From Chitinophaga pinensis (GTDB taxonomy: Bacteria; Bacteroidota; Bacteroidia; B-17B0; Aurantibacillaceae), in contig CAMCZO010000019.1 of assembly GCA_945887955.1 (NCBI GenBank), positions 1 to 37,404 on the forward strand: a stretch of 37,404 bases of DNA. Direction: 5' to 3'. The notes under the pieces were generated by a model, which searched no databases, was not told where the DNA came from, and was given only the letters and a program-made list of their open reading frames with translations. Of this stretch, positions 7,507 to 16,765 are shown piece after piece; position 1 is the first letter of the stretch, and every line of letters starts with the position of its first letter. Position numbers and translations under genes: made by a program.

Positions 7507-9795
7507 TTGTTAAGAAAACATTTTCATATATTAATTGCATTAAGTTTTTGTTTATTTACAAAAAATGCATGCTCACAAAAAGTGGGTTTAGTATTAAGTG
7601 GTGGAGGTTCAAGTGGACTTTCTCATATAGGAGTAATTAAGGCTTTAGAAGACAACAATATACCAATTGACTACATTTGTGGTACTTCAAGTGGTGGTCT
7701 TATTGGCGCATTCTACGCGATTGGATATAGTCCAAGAGAAATAGAAAAAATTGTAAATTCAAAAATTTTTCAGAGTATAACTAAGGGCGATATTCCGAAA
7801 AAATATGAATACATGATAAAAAAGAGAAATGATTATGCTTCTTGGTTTTCTTATAAGTATGATTTTAATACTAATTACATTGAAAATATACCAACTAATT
7901 TAATCAACTCAATTCCTATTGATTATTATTTAATGGAAACATTTTCAGGAAGATGTAATAAATCAAACAATAATTTTGATAGTTTATTTGTCCCCTTTAG
8001 ATGTTTGGCATCAGATATTGAGAATAAAAAAACCATTGTTTTTAAAAATGGGAGCTTGCCAAGTGCATTAAGAGCTGGAATAAGTTATCCATTTTATTTA
8101 CGACCATTAAATATTGATAATAAACTCTTATTTGATGGGGGATTATATAATAGTTTTCCTATTGATGTGATGCAAAAAGAGTTTCGTCCAGATTTTATTA
8201 TTGGCTCAAATGTATCCGAAAAAAAACAAAAACCAGATGAGGATAATTTATACTTACAAATAAGAAGCTTATTAACAAATCAAACTGATTCTAATTCGTT
8301 TATTAAAAATGGAATTATAATTGAACCATGGACTGAAGCAACTACTTTTAATTTTGATGATTCTCAAAAATTTATTGATAGTGGTTATGCCGCGACACTT
8401 AGGATTATTCCAGAGTTAAAAAAACAAATTAAAAATAATAAAATTAATTTAGATCAAAATAGAATTTTGTTTCGAAAACAATATGACAGTATAATATTTG
8501 ATGATATAAAAATAAATGGATTCACTAAAAATCAAGGGCTATTTATAAAAAATAGTTTATTTAAAAATAAAAAAACATTTTCATTAATTGAACTTGAAAA
8601 AAAATATTTTAGATTAGTAAGCGATGATAAAATAAAAAATATTTTTCCAGCTGCCAAACTTGATTCACTTAAAAAATTATACACTCTGCAGATTTCTGGA
8701 AAAAAAGAAAAGCCTTTTTGTATTGAGCCAGGTGCGATTATCTCAAATAGACCAATAAGCGAGGCTTTTATTGGACTTCAATTTAATTATTTGGGTCGTG
8801 TTGGATTTAGTGCTTATTCAAACTATTATATTGGCAAATTAAATACAGGAACTCATTCGAATATTAGAATTGATATACCTGGAGCATTTCCTTTTTTCAT
8901 TGAATCATCTTACACTTATTCTCATTTAAATTATTACTCTAGTAGTGCTCTATTTTATGATATTTTAAAACCAGCTTTTCTGATTCAAGACGATCAGTTT
9001 GCTGAATTTAAGATTGGAATTCCGGTGGGAAATATTTCTCAATTTAATTTATCGTCGGGTTACACTCAATGGAAAAATGAATATTATCAAACAGATATTT
9101 TTACAAGATTAGATACTGCAGACATTAGCTATTTTGATTATTCATACTTGCAAACAAATTATAATATAAACACGCTTAATCGAAAAATGTATGCGACTGA
9201 AGGAACATTACTTAATTTGAGGGCTCGCTATTTAATTGGACAAGAAAGCTATATAGCCGGAAACACGAGTAATACAACTATAGACTTTAAAAACAAAAAA
9301 CAAGACCCATGGATACAATTAAAAATCAGTTTTGAAAATTATATAAAAACAATTAAAAGATTTAAAATCGGCGTTTATGGAGAAGGCGTATATTCAACAC
9401 AACAATTTTTTGTGAATTACAAATCTTCGATTCTTTCGGCACCAGCATTTAATCCTACACCAGAAAGTCAGACATTTTTTATTGACGCATTTAGAAGTCA
9501 TAATTATCTGGCTGGAGGCTTGAAATTAATAATTAGCCCGAGTAAATTTGTTGACGTTCGATTTGAAGGATATATTTTTCAACCCTACCAATCAATTAAA
9601 GAAAATTCAGATAAAAAAGCAGAGTATAGCTCCCCATTTTTATATCGTTATTATAGTGGACTTGCTGCTGCGGTGATCAATAGCCCAATCGGGCCAATTA
9701 GTATAGGAATAAATTATTACGATCAGTATGAAAATCCATTTTCTTTCTTTTTTCATATTGGTTATATTATTTTTAATCGCAAATCAATTGATTAA
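7507..9795 (+). CDS. Patatin-like phospholipase with outer-membrane barrel (type Vd-like)
   Basis: The protein joins a patatin (Ser-Asp lipid acyl hydrolase) domain to a BamA/TamA-like C-terminal barrel, the plan of PlpD/FplA-type (type Vd) autotransporters. In numbering from the upstream GTG at 7444, the oxyanion loop GGGSSG is at 53-58, the nucleophile Ser82 in GTSSG (80-84) and the catalytic Asp231 in DGG. A POTRA-like region (about 345-415) leads to an aromatic-rich barrel of about 350 residues. I prefer TTG at 7507: it gives a compact signal peptide ending in NACSQ and leaves 65 nt for divergent promoters. GTG 7444 lies 2 nt from the divergent permease start and adds a 21-residue basic extension. 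Periplasmic or surface lipase is inference. Confidence 0.85.
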   Translation: MLRKHFHILIALSFCLFTKNACSQKVGLVLSGGGSSGLSHIGVIKALEDNNIPIDYICGTSSGGLIGAFYAIGYSPREIEKIVNSKIFQSITKGDIPKKYEYMIKKRNDYASWFSYKYDFNTNYIENIPTNLINSIPIDYYLMETFSGRCNKSNNNFDSLFVPFRCLASDIENKKTIVFKNGSLPSALRAGISYPFYLRPLNIDNKLLFDGGLYNSFPIDVMQKEFRPDFIIGSNVSEKKQKPDEDNLYLQIRSLLTNQTDSNSFIKNGIIIEPWTEATTFNFDDSQKFIDSGYAATLRIIPELKKQIKNNKINLDQNRILFRKQYDSIIFDDIKINGFTKNQGLFIKNSLFKNKKTFSLIELEKKYFRLVSDDKIKNIFPAAKLDSLKKLYTLQISGKKEKPFCIEPGAIISNRPISEAFIGLQFNYLGRVGFSAYSNYYIGKLNTGTHSNIRIDIPGAFPFFIESSYTYSHLNYYSSSALFYDILKPAFLIQDDQFAEFKIGIPVGNISQFNLSSGYTQWKNEYYQTDIFTRLDTADISYFDYSYLQTNYNINTLNRKMYATEGTLLNLRARYLIGQESYIAGNTSNTTIDFKNKKQDPWIQLKISFENYIKTIKRFKIGVYGEGVYSTQQFFVNYKSSILSAPAFNPTPESQTFFIDAFRSHNYLAGGLKLIISPSKFVDVRFEGYIFQPYQSIKENSDKKAEYSSPFLYRYYSGLAAAVINSPIGPISIGINYYDQYENPFSFFFHIGYIIFNRKSID

Positions 9796-9797
9796 AA

Positions 9798-9825
9798 AAA
9801 ATACCGCTTTTAATTGCGGTATTTT
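9798..9825. terminator. Bidirectional intrinsic terminator
   Basis: A perfect 10-bp inverted repeat (9798-9807 with 9816-9825; arms contain ATACCGC and GCGGTAT) surrounds an 8-nt loop. It is flanked by an A-run on the left and T-rich sequence on the right, so it can act on both strands. It sits exactly between the convergent stops of the patatin-barrel gene (9795) and the DUF2795 gene (9831). It is the clearest terminator in the window. Confidence 0.85.
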
Positions 9826-9830
9826 ATAAA

Positions 9831-10052
9831 TTAAAATTCATCTTCGTTAAAAAAGAAATCATCTTTTGTTGGATAATCGGGCCAAATCTCATCAATATTC
9901 TCATAGCTCTCTCCTTCATCTTCCATTTCTTGAAGATTTTCAATTACTTCCATCGGCGAACCACTTCGCATAGCAAAATCAATTAATTCATCTTTTGTTG
10001 CAGGCCAAGGGGCATCTTCTAACCAACTTGCTAATTCTAATGTCCAATACAT
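9831..10052 (-). CDS. Small acidic DUF2795 family protein
   Basis: A 73-residue, strongly acidic protein. The beginning (MYWTLELASWLEDAPWPATK) and the end (IWPDYPTKDDFFFNEDEF) are the nearly invariant ends I recall for DUF2795 proteins of Bacteroidota. The tryptophan and acidic content is striking and there is no signal peptide or membrane segment, so it is probably cytoplasmic. Function is unknown. It is a separate unit, bounded by the terminator on one side and a 196-nt gap on the other. ATG start. Its high conservation for so small a protein suggests a core role, but none can be assigned. Confidence 0.9.
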   Translation of the reverse strand: MYWTLELASWLEDAPWPATKDELIDFAMRSGSPMEVIENLQEMEDEGESYENIDEIWPDYPTKDDFFFNEDEF

Positions 10053-10248
10053 ATTTTACGATTTATTTAGGCTTTTATAATTGTTGCAAAAGAAAAAAAT
10101 ATTTTGATAAGATGAAAGGAAAATATCAAATTAAACGATTTTTATTTAAAATAAATCATAAACACTTGATTTTTAGACTTTTAAAATGTGTGTATTTAAT
10201 AAAAATGTAATGATTATAGGCGTTAAAGTCGCAAAAAAATTAAAAATA

Positions 10249-11400
10249 CTATGAAAATTGCTTTACATCATGCGAAGAAATTTCTTTTGAGCCCAAAATA
10301 ATTAAACGTTCAACTAAGTTTCTAAATTCTCGAATATTGCCGGGCCATGTTTTTTCTTGTAATGTTTTTATTGCATTTTTAGTCATATTTTTTTTTGAAA
10401 TTCCCATTTCGCTACAAATTAAATTCAAAAAATAATCAGCTAAAATGGGAATATCTTCTTTTCTTTGATCTAATGACGGAACATGAATAGGTATAACATT
10501 AATACGATGAAATAAATCGCTTCTAAAATTCTCTTTTTCTATTTCTTTTTCTAAATTTTTATTTGTGGCAGAAATAATTCTAACGTTTACATTTATTTCT
10601 TTAACCCCACCTACCCTAGTAATTTTATTTTCTTGAAGGGCTCTAAGAACTTTCGCCTGAGCACTTAAACTCATGTCGCCAATTTCATCTAAAAATAAAG
10701 TGCCGCCTTCAGCTAGTTCAAATTTACCTTTTTTTTGAGCAAAAGCGCTAGTAAATGAACCTTTTTCGTGTCCGAACAATTCGCTTTCAATTAATTCGGA
10801 TGGAATAGAGGCGCAATTAACTTCTATTAATGGCCCATTAGCACGTTTACTTTTTTGATGCAGCCATCTAGCAACTAATTCTTTTCCACTCCCATTTTCG
10901 CCTGTAATTAATACTTTTGCATCAGTTGGCGCTACCTTTTCTATTAATTCTTTTATCGCTTTTATTTCAGAAGAAATGCCAACCATATCAATATTTTTAG
11001 CAACGATTTTTTTCAGCGATTTTGTTTCGGAAAGCAAACTGTTTTTTTCTAATGCATTTCTAACTGTAACTAGCAAACGATTTAAATCTATTGGTTTTGC
11101 TAAATAATCATATGCGCCAGATTTTAGAGCACTAACAGCAGTTTCTATTGAGCCATGACCACTCATCATAATTATTGAAGATAATACAGCGCTTTCGTTT
11201 AATTTTTGTAATAATTCTAAACCATCTAACTTTGGCATTTTTATATCACTTAAAATAACATCATAATTATTTTTTAAGGCCATATTATATCCCGCCTCGC
11301 CATCCTCGGCTTCATCAACAGTATGATTTTCAAATTCAAGAATTTCTTTTAATGAGCGCCTTATTGAGTTCTCGTCATCAATAACTAAAATATTTGCCAT
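10249..11400 (-). CDS. Response regulator with sigma-54-type AAA+ domain, no DNA-binding domain
   Basis: An NtrC-class response regulator of 383 residues. The receiver domain (1-118) has the acidic pocket D8-D9, phospho-acceptor Asp52, Ser80 and Lys102. The AAA+ domain (about 138-370) has Walker A GENGSGKE (167-174), Walker B LFLDEIGD (235-242), the arginine finger region FRSDLFHRI (292-300) and WPGNIREFRN (352-361). Two features are odd: the sigma-54 contact loop reads GSFTSA (214-219) where GAFTGA is standard, and the protein stops soon after the AAA+ domain, without a Fis-type helix-turn-helix. I recall similar shortened forms in other Bacteroidota. It lies 13 nt downstream of the Ppx/GppA gene; no histidine kinase is nearby. 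Confidence 0.9.
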   Translation of the reverse strand: MANILVIDDENSIRRSLKEILEFENHTVDEAEDGEAGYNMALKNNYDVILSDIKMPKLDGLELLQKLNESAVLSSIIMMSGHGSIETAVSALKSGAYDYLAKPIDLNRLLVTVRNALEKNSLLSETKSLKKIVAKNIDMVGISSEIKAIKELIEKVAPTDAKVLITGENGSGKELVARWLHQKSKRANGPLIEVNCASIPSELIESELFGHEKGSFTSAFAQKKGKFELAEGGTLFLDEIGDMSLSAQAKVLRALQENKITRVGGVKEINVNVRIISATNKNLEKEIEKENFRSDLFHRINVIPIHVPSLDQRKEDIPILADYFLNLICSEMGISKKNMTKNAIKTLQEKTWPGNIREFRNLVERLIILGSKEISSHDVKQFS

Positions 11401-11413
11401 ATATATATTAAAA

Positions 11414-12349
11414 CTAATTACTGTTTTTTTCCATAAGTTCGAATAAAGCTCCTTCTTTTAATGAAAAAGTAGTCATTCGTATGCATTTTAAACTGAACGA
11501 ATTTAAGATAAAGTCTATCATCAAACAAGAAATAACAATGGTGTCTATTCTCATGTTGATTAAGCCTTTTAATTTGGCCCTTTGATCTAATGTTGAGTTT
11601 AAAATAATTTTAAAGATATTAATAAATAAATCAAAATTAATGTGGTATTCATTTTTAGAATCAACTAATTTATCACCATTGAATTCAAAATGAATTAATT
11701 CAATTATCGATTCGAATACACCTGATGATCCGATTAATTCAATTGGCGGAAATTTCTTAACCGCTTCAAACAATGGAAGGAGTTCCTGATTTAAATAATT
11801 GTAAATCAATTTAATTTCGTTTAATTTAATTGGGTCTGAATGAATAAATTTTTGATTTAATCTGGCTACACCTATCGAGAAACTTTGTTTCCATAAAACA
11901 CCATGTATATTAGCAAGAATAAATTCGATACTTCCGCCTCCAATATCCATAATTAAAGAATTTGATTTTTTTAAGGATAATGCAGCTTTTACTCCCTTAT
12001 AAATTAAATCAGATTCACGATTACCATCAATTACTTCAAGATGAATTTGAGTACTTAGATAAACTTTATTAATAAAATCTTCTTTATTTTTAGCATCGCG
12101 AATTGCAGAGGTTGCATAAGCTAGTATTTTTTGCACTTGAAATTTATTTATATTTTCTCTAAAATCGTTAAGAGTTTTAATTCCTCTTTGAAAAGAATCT
12201 GCAGAAATATATCCCTTATTAATTGTGGTATCTCCAAGTTTTACAGAAACACTTGTACTAAAAATAGTTTCAAAACTTTTATCATTGTTTAATTCAACAA
12301 TTAATAAATTAAAAGTGTTTGTTCCACAATCAATTAAAGCTATTCGCAT
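11414..12349 (-). CDS. Ppx/GppA family phosphatase (exopolyphosphatase-like)
   Basis: A 311-residue member of the actin-like ASKHA superfamily acting on polyphosphate or (p)ppGpp. Visible motifs are the phosphate-1 loop DCGTNTFNLLI (7-17), AYATSAIRDAKN (78-89), the GNRES segment with the probable catalytic Glu112, and the phosphate-2 loop DIGGGSIEF (135-143). It is the short, Ppx/GppA-domain-only form, lacking the C-terminal HD-like domain of E. coli Ppx. ATG start; first gene of a two-gene unit with the response regulator. That pairing suggests, but does not show, a link to phosphate or stringent-response signalling. Confidence 0.9.
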   Translation of the reverse strand: MRIALIDCGTNTFNLLIVELNNDKSFETIFSTSVSVKLGDTTINKGYISADSFQRGIKTLNDFRENINKFQVQKILAYATSAIRDAKNKEDFINKVYLSTQIHLEVIDGNRESDLIYKGVKAALSLKKSNSLIMDIGGGSIEFILANIHGVLWKQSFSIGVARLNQKFIHSDPIKLNEIKLIYNYLNQELLPLFEAVKKFPPIELIGSSGVFESIIELIHFEFNGDKLVDSKNEYHINFDLFINIFKIILNSTLDQRAKLKGLINMRIDTIVISCLMIDFILNSFSLKCIRMTTFSLKEGALFELMEKNSN

Positions 12350-12422
12350 AATTTACAAAAAAATATTTGTTAGTTAAATATAGTTCTTTTAAAGAATTAA
12401 GAAAAACATATTGATTAATTAA

Positions 12423-12454
12423 TTTGTTAATTGCCAGTTAATTATGTAAATTTA
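12423..12454 (+). promoter_or_regulatory. Candidate Bacteroidota-type promoter for the subtilase gene
   Basis: TTTG at 12423-12426 is followed after 20 nt by TAAATTTA at 12447-12454, matching the TTTG/TAnnTTTG pattern with one mismatch in the final base. The subtilase ATG at 12479 follows after a short leader. Spacing and position are both right, though the AT richness keeps confidence moderate. Confidence 0.38.
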
Positions 12455-12478
12455 TTGCATTACAAATTAATTTTTAAT

Positions 12479-15400
12479 ATGAAAAAAAGTCTAATTATTA
12501 TTGTAATATCCTTTTGTTGCCATTTAGTTTTTGCGCAAAAAATTTACGAAAATTATACAGATGGTCAAATTTACGTTAAGTTTTCAAACAGACTATTAAA
12601 AGGATTTAATAAAGACAATCCTGAAAACTTAAACCTTTCTAAATTCGGAATTCTTTCTAAAATCCTTAAAAAACACCTTGTATATAAAGCCTCTAAACCA
12701 TATTACCAGGCAAATAATGATGCTATTTTACCAAATATAATTCGATTCGATTTTAAAAAAATAAAAGAAGTAGATGCTTTTATTTCTGAATTAAAAAGTA
12801 TTTCGGGAATAGAATATGCAGAAAAAGTTCCCTTAATGAAAATAGATATTGCGCCTAATGATTTTTCTATTTCTTCTGCATCGGTTCATTTAAATCAAAT
12901 TAACGCTCAAAATGCTTGGAATATTTTTAATGGAAATTCTAATATTGTTGTTGCTATAGTTGATAATGCTGTGATGTGGTCTCATTCTGATTTAGTAGGA
13001 AATACTTTTACCAACACTGTCGAGGCCAACGGAATAACTGGAGTTGATGATGACGGAAACGGATACATTGATGATGTTAACGGTTATGATGTTGCCGATA
13101 ATGATAATAACACTATACCATCAAATAATTTAATGGATCATGGAACACATTGCGCTGGAATTGCTGGCGCTAGAAATAATAACGGAATTGGTATTGCTTC
13201 AATAGGTTGGAATATTAAAATTTTACCCGTAAAATGCACTTCAACAAGTCTTAATTCAATTGATAATGGCTATGGTGGCATTATTTATGCTGTTAAAGCA
13301 AAAGCTAGAGTAATTTCTTGTTCTTGGGGAGGGGCAGGATTTTCAATCACCGAACAATCAGTAATTAATTATGCTTGGAATAATGGTTGTATTGTAATTG
13401 CAGCAGCAGGAAATAATTCTAACAACACACAAAATTATCCTGGCGCATATGCGAACAGTTATTGCGTTGCAAATGTTGATGCAAATAATGTAAAAGCAAC
13501 TAGTTCAAGTTATGGAACATGGGTTGATATTTGTGCACCAGGTCAAAATATTTATAGCACAATTCCGAATTCTTTTACTGGAACTTACGGATTTAAATCT
13601 GGAACGTCTATGGCTACTCCAATGGTGGCTGGCTTAGCAGGATTAATGCTTTCGACATGTTCGTATATGACACCGTCAGATGTATTAAATTGCATTTCAA
13701 ACAATGCGGTTAATATATATAGTATTGCGGCCAACTCTTCTTACTCTGTTGGAAATCAAATAGGGATAGGTCGAATAGAGGCTTATCAGGCAATGCTCTG
13801 CGCTGCTTCATTTACAGCTGCTTTGCCTGTTTGTAATTTTTATTCTTTCCCAAGAAATTCTTGTCCAAATACGTTAATTAATTTTATAGATAGCTCTTTA
13901 TATCAACCAACAAGTTGGTCTTGGGCATTTCAAAATGGTTCGCCTGCAACATCAACCTTATCTAATCCCTTGGTTCAATGGAATTCACCTGGAGTCTATG
14001 CCGCTTCATTAACTGTTTCAAATGCAAACGGAAACAATAGCATCAATAAATTATCCTACATAACAATTAATGGCCCTATTAGTCCTCCTTTAAACGAAGG
14101 GTTTGAATCTATTCAGTTTTTACCTAATAATTGGACTGCAAATAATATTTTAAATGATAATATGTATTGGGAAAGGAAAACAGGATTTGGTGCGTTTGGA
14201 ACTAGTACTGCATGTGTATGTTATGATAATTATAATTACACGACGGCAGGAACCAAGGATGAAATGAGAACGCCAAAATATATTTTTAGTAATGTTACAA
14301 CTGGTTTTTTAAAATTTGATGTTGCATATGAAAGGTATGATGCAGTAAATTCAGATACATTAGAAGTAAAGCTATCGAACAATTGTGGTGCAAATTGGAC
14401 AACCATCTATTTAAAAGGAGGGCTAGCTCTTGCAACCGGACCTGATAATAGTAATTTATTTGTACCAACTGCAAATCAATGGAGAACTGATAGTATAAAT
14501 ATTTCTTCTTTAACAAATAATCAAGGCAATGTAATGTTTAGTTTTATTAATCATGGTCAATTTGGTCAACCAATATATTTGGACAATATTAATTTGAGCT
14601 TTCCAACGCCATCATTAAGCATTAATACAATAAGCTCATCATGTTCGGGTGCAGCAATTACCATGACAAATTTAAGCATCTCTGCAAACAGCTATTCATG
14701 GAGCTTTCCAGGAGGGAACCCCGCCGTATCTTCGGCTACAAATCCTATAGTTACCTATTCCACCGCTGGAATTTATACCATTAATTTATTTGGGCTTAAC
14801 GGAACCTCTTCGGCAAGTATTAGTCGAACCATTTCCATTTCAAACACAACACTTAATATTACAGCTAATCCAACCATAATGTGCCCTGGAAATTCAGCAA
14901 CAATAAGTGTTACCGGGGCTTCGAGTTATTCGTGGAATACAGGTAGTTTAAATTCTAACATTGTTGTAAGTCCAACCGTTACTTCTTCATACTCAGTAAC
15001 AGGATATACAGGTAATTGCAATGGAAACAGTGTTATTACAATATCTATTACGCAAGCCCCTAATCTTAGTTTAACTGTTCAGCCATCAAATACGATTTGT
15101 TTAGGAGGCACCGTTATTTTATCGGCTTTAGGAAATTACACAAATTTTGTTTGGGCAAATTCTAATACTAATAATGCGACCATAGCTGTTACCCCTTCAA
15201 CAAACACAACATATACAATCTTTGCATCTGGCAGTATAGGAAATTGTAATTCAAGCAGTTTAGTAACTATTCAAATAAATACAAATCCATTTAGTATACT
15301 AAGTACCACTAATTCATATTGCGAAAATACTTGTACAGGAATATTAACAGCAACAACGAGTTTAGGAATGGGGCCATATGCATATAGCTTAATAAATGGA

Positions 15401-15778
15401 AGTTGTTCTGCTCTGCCTTGCTATAGCTTATGTGCAGGCCTTTATCAATTAATTACTACAGATCTTAACGGTTGCAAGTCTAATAATATTTTTTCTATTG
15501 GCAATTTAAATTCTTATTGTGTTGGAATAAAAAAATCTGAATTTAATGCTGAATCTTTAATAATATTTCCTAATCCAATAAAAAATGAATTAACTATTGA
15601 TTATAAAATGGAATCATTTAATTATAAGTTATTTAGTAGCCTAGGTCAATTGTTAAGGGAAGTAACAAATAATTTAAATCAAATTAAAATTGATATGAAT
15701 CAATTTGAAAAAGGAATTTATTTTATTGAGATTGAAATTGGAATTGAAAAAATTAGGAAAAAACTAATTTTAGAATAA
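12479..15778 (+). CDS. Secreted S8 subtilisin-like peptidase with T9SS sorting domain
   Basis: A 1099-residue exported serine peptidase. The start is ATG 12479, because it opens a standard signal peptide (MKKSLIIIVI, cleavage near FAQ at 18-20); an upstream in-frame TTG at 12431 would place a charged tail before it. The S8 catalytic residues are Asp162 (IVDNAV), His221 (HGTHCAG), Asn312 in AAAGNNS and Ser377 (GTSMATP). Then come a PKD-like domain (about 450-530), a jelly-roll region with many Asn/Asp (540-715), a second PKD-like domain, Ig-like repeats and a SprB-like segment. Residues 1028-1099, starting at FPNPIKNELTID, form a type A T9SS sorting domain, so it should cross the outer membrane. 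The Asp motif lacks the usual DTG but keeps the Asp. Confidence 0.93.
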   Translation: MKKSLIIIVISFCCHLVFAQKIYENYTDGQIYVKFSNRLLKGFNKDNPENLNLSKFGILSKILKKHLVYKASKPYYQANNDAILPNIIRFDFKKIKEVDAFISELKSISGIEYAEKVPLMKIDIAPNDFSISSASVHLNQINAQNAWNIFNGNSNIVVAIVDNAVMWSHSDLVGNTFTNTVEANGITGVDDDGNGYIDDVNGYDVADNDNNTIPSNNLMDHGTHCAGIAGARNNNGIGIASIGWNIKILPVKCTSTSLNSIDNGYGGIIYAVKAKARVISCSWGGAGFSITEQSVINYAWNNGCIVIAAAGNNSNNTQNYPGAYANSYCVANVDANNVKATSSSYGTWVDICAPGQNIYSTIPNSFTGTYGFKSGTSMATPMVAGLAGLMLSTCSYMTPSDVLNCISNNAVNIYSIAANSSYSVGNQIGIGRIEAYQAMLCAASFTAALPVCNFYSFPRNSCPNTLINFIDSSLYQPTSWSWAFQNGSPATSTLSNPLVQWNSPGVYAASLTVSNANGNNSINKLSYITINGPISPPLNEGFESIQFLPNNWTANNILNDNMYWERKTGFGAFGTSTACVCYDNYNYTTAGTKDEMRTPKYIFSNVTTGFLKFDVAYERYDAVNSDTLEVKLSNNCGANWTTIYLKGGLALATGPDNSNLFVPTANQWRTDSINISSLTNNQGNVMFSFINHGQFGQPIYLDNINLSFPTPSLSINTISSSCSGAAITMTNLSISANSYSWSFPGGNPAVSSATNPIVTYSTAGIYTINLFGLNGTSSASISRTISISNTTLNITANPTIMCPGNSATISVTGASSYSWNTGSLNSNIVVSPTVTSSYSVTGYTGNCNGNSVITISITQAPNLSLTVQPSNTICLGGTVILSALGNYTNFVWANSNTNNATIAVTPSTNTTYTIFASGSIGNCNSSSLVTIQINTNPFSILSTTNSYCENTCTGILTATTSLGMGPYAYSLINGSCSALPCYSLCAGLYQLITTDLNGCKSNNIFSIGNLNSYCVGIKKSEFNAESLIIFPNPIKNELTIDYKMESFNYKLFSSLGQLLREVTNNLNQIKIDMNQFEKGIYFIEIEIGIEKIRKKLILE

Positions 15779-15787
15779 ATAAAAAAA

Positions 15788-16765
15788 TTATTTTAATTCT
15801 GATACAAAAGAAAAATCAATTTCTTCCATGCATTTAAAGTGGCCTTTAGGACATTTATTATAGCCTAATTTTGAGCAAGGACGACAGTTAAGATTGTTGT
15901 TTTCTAATATGATATTTTGATTATTTGGCAAATAAGGCTCCATACCGAATTGCGGAATTGTATTACCCCAAACTGAAATTATTTTTTTATTAAAGGCTGA
16001 AGCCACATGCATCAATCCAGTATCAGAAGTAATAACCCATTCAGCTTGTTGGATTACAGATGCGCTTTGATTAAAAGAAAATTTACCACACCCATCAATA
16101 ACATTTGGCATAATTTTAATTAACTTATTTGAAACTTCAACATCTTGAGGGCCACCTAATAAAATAATGGGATATTTTGATAATGAGCAAATTTGAATTA
16201 ATTTATTTAAAGGGATTTTTTTTGTAAAATATGAACCTCCAATAACTATTACTAAAAACCTAGTAATTATATTATTAAAAAATAAATTAGTGCAATTTAC
16301 TTCACTTGCTTTGTCAATAAAATAATCTAAGCCTTTTTGATCAGAAAAAACCCCAATATTTGCTATGGGTTTAAAGTAACGATCAACAATATGTTGTTTT
16401 GGCAACTGATTTTTATTATTAAAAATAACTGCTAAAAACTTTTTAAAATTTAACTTATTAAAAGAATAGCTTTTTGATTTAAGATGAAATTTTAATTTAT
16501 AGCTTCTTATATTTTTATGAAGATCTATTATTACATCATAATTTTCGGATTTAAGTTCTTCAAAAAGTTCTGAAACATCATTTTTAAAAGTAAATAATTT
16601 GTCGATGTAAGGATTATTGATAATTACATTTTTAAATTGATCCTTAGTAACAAAATGTATTTGGGTTCCATTAAGTTGTATTTTCGCGCAACGAATAATG
16701 GGTGTTGTAAGAACAATATCGCCAATAGAACTAAATCGAAGTATGAGAATTTTTTTTAATTGCAA
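15788..16765 (-). CDS. Glycosyltransferase family 9 (heptosyltransferase-like)
   Basis: A 325-residue GT-B fold enzyme of family 9, which transfers heptose or related sugars during LPS core assembly. The N-terminus KKILILRFSSIGDIVLTTP (4-22) and the C-terminal nucleotide-sugar site SDTGLMHVASAF (247-258), preceded by LLGGPQD (202-208), are typical. Four cysteines (294, 297, 305, 312) in a CxxC-x7-C-x6-C arrangement look like a small metal site near the C-terminus. The start is TTG at 16765; the frame is closed 15 nt upstream and no ATG is suitable. Convergent with the subtilase gene, with a 9-nt gap and no hairpin. Which sugar it transfers is unknown. Confidence 0.9.
   Translation of the reverse strand: MQLKKILILRFSSIGDIVLTTPIIRCAKIQLNGTQIHFVTKDQFKNVIINNPYIDKLFTFKNDVSELFEELKSENYDVIIDLHKNIRSYKLKFHLKSKSYSFNKLNFKKFLAVIFNNKNQLPKQHIVDRYFKPIANIGVFSDQKGLDYFIDKASEVNCTNLFFNNIITRFLVIVIGGSYFTKKIPLNKLIQICSLSKYPIILLGGPQDVEVSNKLIKIMPNVIDGCGKFSFNQSASVIQQAEWVITSDTGLMHVASAFNKKIISVWGNTIPQFGMEPYLPNNQNIILENNNLNCRPCSKLGYNKCPKGHFKCMEEIDFSFVSELK

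Noticed and set aside
9995..10210. Open frame of 71 codons on the plus strand
   Set aside because: It starts inside the DUF2795 gene on the other strand, its sequence is low-complexity and it resembles no family I know; the remaining 196-nt gap looks like a plain AT-rich spacer.
12431..12478. Upstream TTG as start of the subtilase gene
   Set aside because: It would add 16 residues ahead of a perfect signal peptide and lies between the candidate promoter elements.
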